Shown here one piece after another: positions 1 through 8,552 of a stretch of DNA of 59,252 bases (its first letter is position 1; every line of letters begins with the position of its first letter). A program made the translations under genes and the position numbers. The DNA lies in contig DBMP01000028.1 in the NCBI GenBank assembly GCA_002298145.1, positions 1 to 59,252 of the forward strand, read 5' to 3'. Under the pieces are notes generated by a model. That model worked only from the letters and a program-made list of their open reading frames with translations. It was not told the DNA's origin and searched no databases. Origin of the DNA: Spartobacteria bacterium UBA695 (GTDB taxonomy: Bacteria > Verrucomicrobiota > Verrucomicrobiia > Chthoniobacterales > Chthoniobacteraceae).

Positions 1-440
1 CCAAGCAAGTCGCACCGCTGCTTTGGGAATGGTGCGACATGCAGCTTTTCGCCAACTATTTCACACGGGTTGCGGAAAATGAGAGCGGCAAAAAGCGGGG
101 CGTTGGCGGGCGCGAGCGCGTGCTCTACACCTGTCACACGGCGGCGTGGGACGCGAAGAACCGGCACGGGTTCGAAGAGAAATTGCCGTTCGCGTTTGCT
201 TCCATTGCTTCCGCATTCGGAACAACGGCGCCGGTTCAAAAACCGGCTCCCGTTGACAAACTTGCCGAGTTATTCAGCGGCAAAGAGGACGGCATCAATG
301 CGTTCTTGCTCTCTCGCTCGCAGATCAAGCAAGGGCAAACGTGGCGCGACCTTCCGGGCGATTACAAGGCCCGTGTGCTCGCCGCTCCCGAGAGGTTTAT
401 GCAGACGGTGGCGCAATTCCGACCGGAGGCGGCCCAATGA
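1..440 (+). CDS. Phage-type AAA ATPase, Sak4-like (C-terminal part, cut by window edge)
   Basis: The reading frame is open to the left edge (in-frame codons from position 3), so the ATG at 39 is probably internal and only the C-terminus is seen. The stretch WDAKNRHGFEEKLPF and the following short alpha-helical tail resemble the ends of phage nucleotide-binding AAA proteins of the Sak4/AAA_24 kind, RecA-fold ATPases that act in single-strand annealing or recombination. The Walker A part is not in the window. The stop overlaps the start of the next gene (ATGA at 437-440), so the two are translationally coupled. The neighbouring nuclease, SSB-like protein and helicase support a recombination role. 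Family assignment is from remembered motifs only. Confidence 0.55.
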   Translation, partial: KQVAPLLWEWCDMQLFANYFTRVAENESGKKRGVGGRERVLYTCHTAAWDAKNRHGFEEKLPFAFASIASAFGTTAPVQKPAPVDKLAELFSGKEDGINAFLLSRSQIKQGQTWRDLPGDYKARVLAAPERFMQTVAQFRPEAAQ

Positions 441-1432
441 TTCTGCGCCCCTCCAATCTCCCCAAACTGGCGGCATGCCCGTGTTACGAACCAAATCCAA
501 ATGCTGGACCAGCGGCTGAACGTGGGTCGGCGTTGGATGCCTTGTTCCGGGCCCGGATGCAAGGCGACATGGACCCGTCGGGAATGGCCCACGACCTGAA
601 CGCCGAAGACATCGGTGCCGTGGAATGGGCCGTGACCACATTGAAAGTGCTGGCCGGAGATGCGCAGGTCATCACGCGGGAAGAGGATTGCTGCGTCACG
701 ATTCCGGGATTTGAAAAGCCCGGCACTGCGGACGCGCTGATCCTCGGGAAGTTCGCCCATGCCGATTTGAAAACCGGCCAAATCCGCAACTACCGGGAGC
801 AAATGGCGGCGTATGCGCTGGGTTTGATGGAAATGCATTTCGCGTCCGAATGGACCGCCCACTTGCTGTTTTGCGACCAGCGGCAGGTTGTCACGCTTCA
901 CTTCTCCTATGACGAAGCCAAGGCGACCGTCGAAAAGGTGATTGCGGCGTACCGTGACGCAGGGAAGCAACCCGCCATCTGCGATTACTGCGGTTGGTGT
1001 GACAAGGAAATGACCTGTTCTCTCCGGCGCACACTTGCGCAAAATGCCCTCTCCGTCTCCGAGCCGGGGTTCCTATTTGAAGCCGTCCTCGCTGATAACG
1101 AAACGCTCGGGAAGTTTCTTTGCGCGTGCGCCGTCGTGAATGACTACCGAGGGAAGGCTGAGGAAACCGCCAAAGAACGGCTTCAGGCCGGAGCAACCAT
1201 TCCCGGCTGGAAACTCGCCACCCGGCGCGGGCCCGAGTTCGTCGATCACATCACGGTTGGTCATCACATCCAAGCCATCGGATTCGGCCTAGTGCTCGCC
1301 GCTTACGGCAATCTTTCCGCCAAAAAATTCCGGGAACTTTGGGCTGCAAAGTTCCCTCAAACCCCATTCCCCGAAGAGACCGTCAAGCACGGCCACACCA
1401 GTCTCTCGCTGCGCCAAACCCACAAAAACTAA
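437..1432 (+). CDS. PD-(D/E)XK nuclease, DUF2800/Cas4-like, with Fe-S cysteines
   Basis: 331 aa from the ATG at 437, chosen because it overlaps the upstream stop as ATGA; a longer frame from 341 exists but has no support. The N-terminus has Cys14/Cys16 followed by AERGSALDALF. The nuclease core shows GTADA (Asp99), DLKTG (Asp110, Lys112) and a Gln/Tyr helix QMAAYALGL (Gln122, Tyr126). A C-terminal cluster Cys182-x2-Cys185-x2-Cys188-x5-Cys194 together with the N-terminal cysteines matches the Cas4/AddB-type iron-sulfur arrangement. Such proteins are usual in phage recombination modules beside Sak4 ATPases and SSB-like proteins. It probably acts as an exonuclease that makes single-strand ends for annealing; the exact polarity cannot be told. 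Confidence 0.75.
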   Translation: MILRPSNLPKLAACPCYEPNPNAGPAAERGSALDALFRARMQGDMDPSGMAHDLNAEDIGAVEWAVTTLKVLAGDAQVITREEDCCVTIPGFEKPGTADALILGKFAHADLKTGQIRNYREQMAAYALGLMEMHFASEWTAHLLFCDQRQVVTLHFSYDEAKATVEKVIAAYRDAGKQPAICDYCGWCDKEMTCSLRRTLAQNALSVSEPGFLFEAVLADNETLGKFLCACAVVNDYRGKAEETAKERLQAGATIPGWKLATRRGPEFVDHITVGHHIQAIGFGLVLAAYGNLSAKKFRELWAAKFPQTPFPEETVKHGHTSLSLRQTHKN

Positions 1433-1440
1433 TTCCCTTT

Positions 1441-1863
1441 ATGCCTTCCTACAAATCCTCCGAACCCACCAGCCGTCCTGATTTCGTCGAGCCCGGCGAC
1501 TATACCCTTGAAGTCATCAACGCTACGGAAACTGTTTCCAAGAAGGGTAGCGACATGATCGAGCTTAAACTGAAAGTCATGCCCGATGAGGCGGTATTTT
1601 TTGATCATCTCGTGTTTGTCGAAAACGCTTACTGGAAAATCGACGCTTTCCGCGCCGCCATTGGCGAGATCGTGCTTCCCGATGAGGAAGTGGATATTCA
1701 TGCCGACGATTTCATTGGAAAACAGGGCCGCGCCCGCCTCGCGGTCGAGGAATACAACGGACGCAAGCGTAACACCGTGGCCGCCTGGCTCGTGCCGGTA
1801 GCCAAACCGGCAACTTCCACAGTCACCAAGAAAGGAGACGATGATGACGACCTGCCTTTCTAG
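1441..1863 (+). CDS. DUF669-like ssDNA-binding protein with SSB-type acidic tip
   Basis: 140 aa. The start at 1441 follows the upstream stop by 8 nt; a longer upstream frame (1339) lies over the preceding gene and is unlikely. The body (GDYTLEVINATETVSKKGS, then a beta-rich domain) resembles the phage DUF669 family. The last residues are GDDDDDLPF, very close to the acidic C-terminal tip by which bacterial SSB proteins recruit partner enzymes (DDDIPF in E. coli). Together with the flanking nuclease and helicase this supports a single-strand DNA-binding role in phage-type recombination. It overlaps the helicase start by 23 nt. The functional call is inferred from the tip and context. Confidence 0.6.
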   Translation: MPSYKSSEPTSRPDFVEPGDYTLEVINATETVSKKGSDMIELKLKVMPDEAVFFDHLVFVENAYWKIDAFRAAIGEIVLPDEEVDIHADDFIGKQGRARLAVEEYNGRKRNTVAAWLVPVAKPATSTVTKKGDDDDDLPF

Positions 1864-3466
1864 TTCCATCGCCCTGCGGCCCTATCAAATGCAGGCCCGA
1901 GAGGCCATCATTGAAGGGTTCTGCGAATACCGGAGGCAGCTTGCAGTAATCAGCACGGGCGGGGGTAAAACGATCGTTTTCGCCTCGCTTGCCCAGCATT
2001 ACCAACCCCGGCGAACACTGGTGTTAGCCCACCGCGAAGAACTGATTTTTCAAGCTGTGGATAAAATCCACCGGGCAACCGGACTTTTCCCCGAAGTCGA
2101 AATGGCCGATTCCAAGGCCAGTCTCCATGCACCCGTGGTGGTCGGCAGTATTCAGACATTGGCGCGGGAAAAGCGGCGCAATCGATGGCCCCGCGACCAC
2201 TTCGGGCTTGTGGTGGTTGACGAATGTCAGCACGCCCTTTCCGATTCATACGCTTCTGTTCTGAGGCATTTCGATTCGTTCGCTCATGTGCTGGGTGTAA
2301 CAGCGACGCCTGATCGCGGAGACCGCAAGAGCCTTGGTCAATACTTCGAGAACATCCCCATTGAAATTGGTCTGTTCGATCTGATCCGGCAGAACTGGCT
2401 CGCGCCAATCAAAGTCAAGACGGTGCCGCTGCAAATCGGCCTGGACAAATGCCGCACCACTGCGGGCGATTATAACGCCGAAGATGTTGGGCATGCATTG
2501 GAGCCTTATCTGGCACGGATCGCCCGCGTTCTTTACGAGCATCGGCACCGGAAGATTCTGGTTTTCCTGCCGCTCGTCTCCATCAGCCAGGACCTGGCGC
2601 GGCTATGCCGGGAGCACGGCATCCGCGCCGAGCACATCGACGGACAGTCCCGGGATCGCGCGGCAATTCTAGATCGGTTCAAGCGAGGCCAGACCACGCT
2701 TCTTACCAACGCCATGTTGCTTACGGAGGGTTACGACGAGCCGAGCATTGACTGCGTGGTGTGCCTGCGCCCCACACAGGTTCGCTCGCTTTACAGCCAG
2801 ATTGTGGGGCGGGGCACGCGGATTCATCCTGGCAAGGACCATCTCCTTTTGCTCGATTTTCTGTGGCTCGCCGAGGAGCACAATCTTATCAAGCCCGCGC
2901 ATTTGATCGCGGGCGACGAAGACGAAGCCAAGGCGATCATGGATGCGCTCGGCGGTGAAGGAGACCTTGAAGAAGCCAAAGCGGCGGCGGAAGCAGACCG
3001 TGCGGAGAAACTGAGGGAACGTCTTGAACGCAACCGGACCCGCACGTCGCGCTCCTTTGATGCGATGGAGTTCGCCCTTTCTCTGAAAGATGTGGCCCTT
3101 GCCGATTTCATGCCGACGATGCCCTGGCACGAACAGGAGGTTACGGACAAACAGCGGGCGCTCATTGAGCGGTTCGGCCTGGACCCTGATTCCGTTAAGA
3201 ACCGGGGGCATGCGTCGGCATTGCTGGATAAGCTGTTCCTGCGCTCCCGGCTCAATCTGGCCACGGCAAAGCAGGTGCGTTGGCTTTACCGCACCGGCCA
3301 TCCCCAGCCTGAAACGCTCACCTTTGAGGAGGCCAGTGCCCATCTCTCCGCGTGGGCCGACAGGAAATTGAAGACCGCATGGCCACTCTTCAGGATCAAT
3401 TACGGGCGGGTGAAAACCGCCTTTCTGAAATCGAGGTCGAACTGGCCGGGCTTGGAGATGGGGTAG
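1841..3466 (+). CDS. SF2 DEAD/DEAH-type helicase with out-of-frame C-terminal tail
   Basis: 541 aa. Helicase motifs in order: Q-like motif RPYQMQAREA (about 13-22), Walker A STGGGKT (38-44), Walker B DECQ (127-130), motif III TATP (154-157), and motif VI QIVGRGTRIHPGK in the second RecA lobe. A charged linker and a helical C-terminal domain follow. The natural protein probably ends near position 3350: the last 38 or so residues are translated from the +2 frame of a serine recombinase fragment (3352-3651), so the original stop has been lost at a recombination junction. The first of two adjacent ATGs (1841, 1844) is uncertain. A phage-type ATP-dependent DNA helicase is the likely role. Confidence 0.8.
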   Translation: MMTTCLSSSIALRPYQMQAREAIIEGFCEYRRQLAVISTGGGKTIVFASLAQHYQPRRTLVLAHREELIFQAVDKIHRATGLFPEVEMADSKASLHAPVVVGSIQTLAREKRRNRWPRDHFGLVVVDECQHALSDSYASVLRHFDSFAHVLGVTATPDRGDRKSLGQYFENIPIEIGLFDLIRQNWLAPIKVKTVPLQIGLDKCRTTAGDYNAEDVGHALEPYLARIARVLYEHRHRKILVFLPLVSISQDLARLCREHGIRAEHIDGQSRDRAAILDRFKRGQTTLLTNAMLLTEGYDEPSIDCVVCLRPTQVRSLYSQIVGRGTRIHPGKDHLLLLDFLWLAEEHNLIKPAHLIAGDEDEAKAIMDALGGEGDLEEAKAAAEADRAEKLRERLERNRTRTSRSFDAMEFALSLKDVALADFMPTMPWHEQEVTDKQRALIERFGLDPDSVKNRGHASALLDKLFLRSRLNLATAKQVRWLYRTGHPQPETLTFEEASAHLSAWADRKLKTAWPLFRINYGRVKTAFLKSRSNWPGLEMG

Positions 3467-3651
3467 ACGAAGAGCAGGTGGCCTGGGCGCTAACGCGCTT
3501 TGAGGGACTCACTGCGGCACTTTCCGTTGGAGACAGAGCGCGGCTGATCCAGCTTTTGGTGGAACGTGTCACCTACGACCGGGAAAAGGAAACCGTTGCC
3601 GTTGCGTTCCACTCGACGGGGTTCGAGACACTTCTGGAGCAAACAGCATGA
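3352..3651 (+). pseudogene. Serine recombinase, C-terminal fragment only
   Basis: 99 codons, opening with a coiled-coil stretch (MATLQDQLRAGENRLSEIEV) and ending with RARLIQLLVERVTYD and a short beta strand pair. This is the pattern at the C-terminus of large serine recombinases (Pfam recombinase/zinc-ribbon class). The catalytic resolvase domain, recombinase domain and zinc ribbon are all absent; the sequence immediately upstream is helicase in another frame. The GTG at 3352 is only a nominal start. Its stop overlaps the ATG of the next gene (3648-3651), the arrangement expected of an intact recombinase operon, so the loss is on the 5' side only. It is most likely non-functional. Confidence 0.7.
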
Positions 3652-4016
3652 GTATTACCATTGAATCGAAGATTCATTTTTCCAATGGCCGCGACGGGCG
3701 CAAACGCCTGCAGAACGGCCCGAAGGCCCGCCCCGCCGCGCCTTCGCCGGTCCCCCGCATCGCTCGACTGGTCGCCCTCGCCATTCATTTCGAGGAACTG
3801 ATTCGCCGGGAAATCGTGCGCGATTATTCCGATCTGGCCCGGTTGGGCGGCGTGTCCCAGCCCCGGATGACCCAAATCATGAACCTGCTCAATCTCCCTC
3901 CGTGGCGGCAGGAGGAACTGCTTTTTCTGGAGGGAACGACCAAAGGACGGGATCGCATCACGGAACGTGATGTGCGCAAGGAAACGCAGACGTCCCTGTG
4001 GAAGCCGCTTGCATAA
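3648..4016 (+). CDS. Small HTH protein coupled to serine recombinase
   Basis: 122 aa, start ATG overlapping the recombinase stop. A basic N-terminal part is followed by a helix-turn-helix region around DLARLGGVSQPRMTQIMNLL, a ParB/KorB-like or Cro-like HTH spacing. Small HTH proteins of this kind often lie directly downstream of large serine recombinases in Verrucomicrobiota and Planctomycetota, as far as I recall, and may be directionality or control factors. It appears intact although its recombinase partner is truncated. Function is inferred. Confidence 0.55.
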   Translation: MSITIESKIHFSNGRDGRKRLQNGPKARPAAPSPVPRIARLVALAIHFEELIRREIVRDYSDLARLGGVSQPRMTQIMNLLNLPPWRQEELLFLEGTTKGRDRITERDVRKETQTSLWKPLA

Positions 4017-4322
4017 AAGTCCCGTAAACATCTATTCCGAGGCAATTCTCTGCTTCATATAACCCAGTCGATTCTCCTGCGCGAGATCTCCTACCGTTCT
4101 CCTAATTTGAAGGGGCTCGGGAACCGAACGATTTGCGTTGTTTCTATGCCGCCGCCGAATTCCAGTCATCCCGAGTTGGTAGAGGTTGAGTGCGAGTTCC
4201 GTTTGAGCGGCCTTTTGCGACATTAACACAGCAAAGCAGCCTGAAGAACATAGCTATCGATTCTATGACCAGGACTTCAAGTAAATTGCGGCGGGTTTGC
4301 ATCAGATCCGATTCAGGCACGC
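4017..4322. other. Gene-free stretch between recombinase module and STAND gene
   Basis: About 300 nt between two convergent genes. Several short frames exist on both strands (for example minus 4032-4229 and 4144-4350) but none has a recognisable motif or ribosome binding site. It may hold decayed coding sequence; I see no RNA gene or clear terminator. Confidence 0.4.
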
Positions 4323-7300
4323 TCACCTGTAACACCGATCTCGCCAACAAGCTTCAATCTCTGTACGTAATGGACTCTCTTTTGGAAGCTTTTCTAACGC
4401 AATTCTTAGGATTCGCTTCACTTGTGAAAGTCGGTTTTGCCATTCAGTATAGGTGATTAACTTCATGTATCGTTCGGTATCTCGCTCGGTAATATCCGGC
4501 AAAGATAATAGGGCGATCAAAACTTCCGGTGCATACGAATTTTGAAGATGTGCAAGTATCCATTCGTATGCGACGTGAATTAACTCCGTCTTTTCTGATG
4601 CTGCGGTAGTCGAGAGATGAAGATCAAGGACCAATGCCGGACCTCCTTCGTCTAGACCACCCCTTTCTGATGCCCATATTCGGGCCAATGTTTCAAGGCT
4701 AACTTTTTGTTGTATACTAATGAAGCTAGAATTAAACCATGGAACAAAAACAAAGCCTGCATGGTAGGCTCCGCTCCATGTATTCAGCCATAATGTTGCA
4801 CATTTCGCAATTTCTTCAGCCAGTGTGTATTCCTTAATATCCTGATTCAAAAGTGCCGCAATCACAAACCGGGCCACTCTATCCCTCCACCACTTTTTAA
4901 GCCACGCGATCGCGTGCATAACAGCCTGTCTAGCATCCAGCTCCTTTAAGTCCTTGCGGCGTAGCAGCGAAGCAAGAACAGTCTGCGCATTTCGATTTGC
5001 GGAGTATTTTTTAAGCCACGCGATCGCGTGCATAACAGCCTGTCTAGCATCCGGCTCCTTTAAGTCCTTGCGGCCTAGCAGCGAAGCAAGAACAGCCTGC
5101 GCATTTCGATTTGCGGAGTGTTTTTCCAGCCACGCGGTCGCGTGCATAACAGCCTGTCTAGCATCCGGCTCCTTTAAGTCCTTGCGACGAACTAACGGAC
5201 CAAGAACGAAACCCGCATTCTCCTCCGTCCCACGCTTTTCCATCCACGCCATCGCATGCATAATAACATTGTCAGCATCTACCTGTTTCAGGTCCTTAAC
5301 GCATAGTAGTGGGTCAAGTAGATATCCAGCCTGTTCCTCATCACTGTATTTGGTCAACCAAGCAGTCGCATACGCCGTAGCTTTTTCCTTGTCGACCCGA
5401 TTGATGTCCCGATGCTTGAGTAGTGGACGTAAAACGAAGTCAGCGCAGTCTGCCTCTGAGTGGCTTTTCAACCAAATCATCGCGTGTTCAATTACCATGC
5501 CTGCGTCCGTTCCCCTGACGTCTCGGCTGCTTAGCAAGGACCTCAAAACAAAGCCAATGCGGTCTGAGGTTGCGTGGCTATCGAGCCATGCGATAGCGTA
5601 AGTGACGGCTTTGCGCGCATTCACCCGATTCAGACTATCGTGATTCAACAGTGCATTTAAGACAAAGTCAGCACGGTCTGACCTGCCATGGCTCCCTAGC
5701 CATGCGACAGCGTAAGTAATGGTTTTGAGTGCATCCGCTTTATTGACCTTCTTGTTGCTCAGTAAAGGGTCAAGAACAAACCCCGCCGATTCCTTAATTC
5801 CATGGATCTCTAACCAAGCCATCGCATGCGCAATGGCCGCAGCTGATTTCTTTCCATTGGCGATCGCATATTTTAGTAGGACACCAAGAACAGCCTCCGC
5901 CTCTTGTTCGGCGCGGCACTGTTCTAACCATACCAATGCAAGCGTGATAGCGCTGTTTGCCTCCGGGTCCTTAAGGCCCTTTCGGTCCAGCAGAGGCGCA
6001 AGAACAAACCCCGCTATTCTCTTGGTGCCGTGTTGTTCCAACCACGCCAATGCATGGGTGACGGCCTTCCTGGCCTCTGCATCCTTCAAATCCTTTCGGC
6101 CCAACAGCGGCGCAACAACAAACGCAGCTTTTATATCCACTTCGCATTGTTCCAACCACGCCGATGCATGTGTGACAGCCCTACTAGCATCTGGCTCCTT
6201 TAAGTCCTTTCGGCCTAGTAGTGGCCTCAGAACAAAAGCCGCCTCTTTCTTTTTCCCGTGATTTTTCAGCCAACCGATCGCGAAAGAAAATAGTTTGCCT
6301 GATTCTTCGAGTTTTAATTGGTCGATGTTCAAAAGTGCCGAGATGACAAAAGAGGCCGCATATTCTGAATGCCAGGAAACGAGCCACTTCATCGCGATCT
6401 TTATCAGTTCACAAAGCGTGTCACCGGAAACGGTATTCAGCCCTCGATACAAAAGATGGCGCGCCTCGAAATGGGAATCGTATTTTTTAAGCCAAGGGGC
6501 AACAATTACGGACCACAGCTTAATCGCTTTATCTTCGAATGGAGATCCTCCGAAAACCGCGCCTAATGCGTACGAACCGTGGTTTGGTGCTTCATTCGCA
6601 ATCATGCAGCCAATTTGTTTTGCGTGTTTCTCCAACCAATGTTGGGATTCGATGCGGAGTTCGCAGAGGCGGCTGTTGGATATAGAGCCCTGAACTCGGC
6701 TTAATGACTTGGTTATATTTCCGAAACTCCGTATCTGACTCAGCGCAATACTGAGCATTGCGTTGAGTTCACTAACTCGTACACACCGCCCTTCAAATAT
6801 CGTCAGTTCTATTATTTCATCGACAACCACGTCGTGGGCGGCGCTTAACCAACAATTATCTTTTTCCATCCAGCCCAATTCACGTAAATTCTGTACGATT
6901 ATTCGACCGCCCGTTCCAATTTTAAGTTCCTGTAATGTAAGGCGCGCCGCCGCATATAGCCCGTTTTCGCTATCGGGTGCGGAGGCAAGCACCGCAGCAG
7001 CTGCGACTACGTACCCGGGGGGAGAAATGGGTTCCCAAATGGATTCGGGTCTAGGTATCGTAAGTCCATCTTCGCACAACCTTCGCCTTAGCCAGTGACC
7101 AAGTGGATCTTCTCCTCGAACAGGCTGGACCGTTGTTTTGGTCAGATTTCCAGCGTTCGCTAATTTTTCAAGCTGCTGTGCAATCAGAAGCGAAATAATC
7201 GGACGATGACCGCATATACAAAAGACCTCGTGATCAGACAATATCTCGCACGCTTTCGGTGCGGTTCGCTTTACCACCCATCGAGATAGTGCATTCGACT

Positions 7301-8393
7301 CATCGTCTGATAACGAAAGGTCGACGCGAGTAAATGAATCATCCAAGTCCTGCTTTTCTTTTACAAAAATGGGGCGACTGTTTGCGAGATATGCTAAATG
7401 GATACCGGCTTCACGTGCCCGAGGAATAGTGCTGCGCCGGAAAAAACCGAGATCGAAATGCTGCATCTGGTCGACATACTCGAATATAAGAAGTGTCCGT
7501 GACGAACCCTGAGCGATTATATTTTCACCGAGTTCCTCGGCAGTAATCGGAGGATCACTGGGCAAGACATATAACACGCACCAGCCGCGTTTCTCAGCCA
7601 TCAGAGCAACTTCGTAGCACGTTCTGGTCTTGCCTGCTCCGCCGGGTCCGACCAACAAAATGCCCATATCTGTTTGAGGATCACCCAGTCGATCGAACAG
7701 AGTTTTGGGATGAAAGGGTGAATCGTTGCGAGGGGGACGGTAAGGCAATCCATCGTTACAGAGAAAACGTCGGAAGCCTATTAGTCCTGCTCGGTATTGA
7801 TTCAGAGAAAGAATGCTTGGCATTCCTGTCCCGATCCATTTATCTCGAACATCCTTTAAGTCTTTCAACCAGCTCCTCACGTCAGTCCAATCGAGCACCA
7901 TGATATGTTGGAGAGGAAGGCGCTGGTCGTCTGGCAGATTGGTAAAGAAATCTTTAATGCGTTCCTCAAGCTTGATCCGATAATCGTGTGTCCGAATAAC
8001 AGCGCTTACGATATATATATAGCTTTTTGCTCTTCGCCAAGGCTCGAATCGACCGTGCCAACCTTTTGCTGCTTGTGCCGATAGTTTCGATTTGACTTTC
8101 TCCCAGCCATTCGTAATGTTCTTTTCCAACCCTTGAAGAGTATCGTCGTGATCCTTGCATTCGACTATGGCCGGTAGCGGCACTTTTTCAAAAGGACGAA
8201 ACAACCCCGCATCCATGTCCAAAAAACAATCGATACTTCCATCCTGTCCCTTGGTTGGATACGAATGTCCCGACATCGAAAGAATACCATCGCCGATGAG
8301 CTGCTGAAAAGCATCTGAACGATTGTCGAACTCTTTTGCTCCCGCCCCATCCATTTGAGCCAAGTTAAAATTTGTTGGAAAGTCGTGAAACAT
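4323..8393 (-). CDS. Putative antiviral STAND protein: PD-(D/E)XK nuclease, P-loop NTPase, 38-aa repeats
   Basis: 1356 aa. The N-terminus is a probable PD-(D/E)XK nuclease: GSIDCF (Asp55) then VECK (Glu78, Lys80) with surrounding strands and helices. The centre has a Walker A GPGGAGKT (249-256), a Walker B-like LLIFEYVD (301-308) and downstream arginine-rich and winged-helix-like parts as in STAND ATPases. From about residue 675 to 1245 there are some 15 tandem repeats of 38 aa with consensus A.FVL.PLL.RKDLK..DA..AV.HA.AWL, forming an alpha-helical solenoid. Effector-STAND-solenoid order is that of Avs-type and related phage sensors, in which the solenoid binds a phage protein and the nuclease is then activated. 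No exact family was recognised. Base use is AT-rich relative to the host, and the gene is flanked by mobile sequence. Confidence 0.75.
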   Translation of the reverse strand: MFHDFPTNFNLAQMDGAGAKEFDNRSDAFQQLIGDGILSMSGHSYPTKGQDGSIDCFLDMDAGLFRPFEKVPLPAIVECKDHDDTLQGLEKNITNGWEKVKSKLSAQAAKGWHGRFEPWRRAKSYIYIVSAVIRTHDYRIKLEERIKDFFTNLPDDQRLPLQHIMVLDWTDVRSWLKDLKDVRDKWIGTGMPSILSLNQYRAGLIGFRRFLCNDGLPYRPPRNDSPFHPKTLFDRLGDPQTDMGILLVGPGGAGKTRTCYEVALMAEKRGWCVLYVLPSDPPITAEELGENIIAQGSSRTLLIFEYVDQMQHFDLGFFRRSTIPRAREAGIHLAYLANSRPIFVKEKQDLDDSFTRVDLSLSDDESNALSRWVVKRTAPKACEILSDHEVFCICGHRPIISLLIAQQLEKLANAGNLTKTTVQPVRGEDPLGHWLRRRLCEDGLTIPRPESIWEPISPPGYVVAAAAVLASAPDSENGLYAAARLTLQELKIGTGGRIIVQNLRELGWMEKDNCWLSAAHDVVVDEIIELTIFEGRCVRVSELNAMLSIALSQIRSFGNITKSLSRVQGSISNSRLCELRIESQHWLEKHAKQIGCMIANEAPNHGSYALGAVFGGSPFEDKAIKLWSVIVAPWLKKYDSHFEARHLLYRGLNTVSGDTLCELIKIAMKWLVSWHSEYAASFVISALLNIDQLKLEESGKLFSFAIGWLKNHGKKKEAAFVLRPLLGRKDLKEPDASRAVTHASAWLEQCEVDIKAAFVVAPLLGRKDLKDAEARKAVTHALAWLEQHGTKRIAGFVLAPLLDRKGLKDPEANSAITLALVWLEQCRAEQEAEAVLGVLLKYAIANGKKSAAAIAHAMAWLEIHGIKESAGFVLDPLLSNKKVNKADALKTITYAVAWLGSHGRSDRADFVLNALLNHDSLNRVNARKAVTYAIAWLDSHATSDRIGFVLRSLLSSRDVRGTDAGMVIEHAMIWLKSHSEADCADFVLRPLLKHRDINRVDKEKATAYATAWLTKYSDEEQAGYLLDPLLCVKDLKQVDADNVIMHAMAWMEKRGTEENAGFVLGPLVRRKDLKEPDARQAVMHATAWLEKHSANRNAQAVLASLLGRKDLKEPDARQAVMHAIAWLKKYSANRNAQTVLASLLRRKDLKELDARQAVMHAIAWLKKWWRDRVARFVIAALLNQDIKEYTLAEEIAKCATLWLNTWSGAYHAGFVFVPWFNSSFISIQQKVSLETLARIWASERGGLDEGGPALVLDLHLSTTAASEKTELIHVAYEWILAHLQNSYAPEVLIALLSLPDITERDTERYMKLITYTEWQNRLSQVKRILRIALEKLPKESPLRTEIEACWRDRCYR
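4897..5238 (-). repeat. Near-identical 114-bp tandem repeats inside STAND solenoid
   Basis: The motif cgcgtgcata recurs at 4911, 5025 and 5139 (cgcatgcata at 5253), exactly 114 bp apart. The units around the first three are almost identical over their whole length and encode the last full solenoid repeats (RKDLKEPDARQAVMHA). Older units at 5250-6380 keep the 114-bp period but have diverged. The near-identity points to a recent duplication. Confidence 0.9.
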
Positions 8394-8552
8394 AGGTCGT
8401 TATACTATGAAGTTAGTTCTTAGAAACGGCAAAAGTAATGGCAGGGCTGGTAAGCATGATCGAGTCCAGAAATAGTCGAATCTGATCAAAATAATATGCA
8501 TATGCAACGCTGATAGATGGAGTGGGATCGGAGTCTCGTATTGCCTTAGCCA

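Noticed and set aside
4897..6380. Possible CRISPR-like array
   Set aside because: The 114-bp periodicity is contiguous, without spacers, and encodes a protein solenoid on the minus strand.
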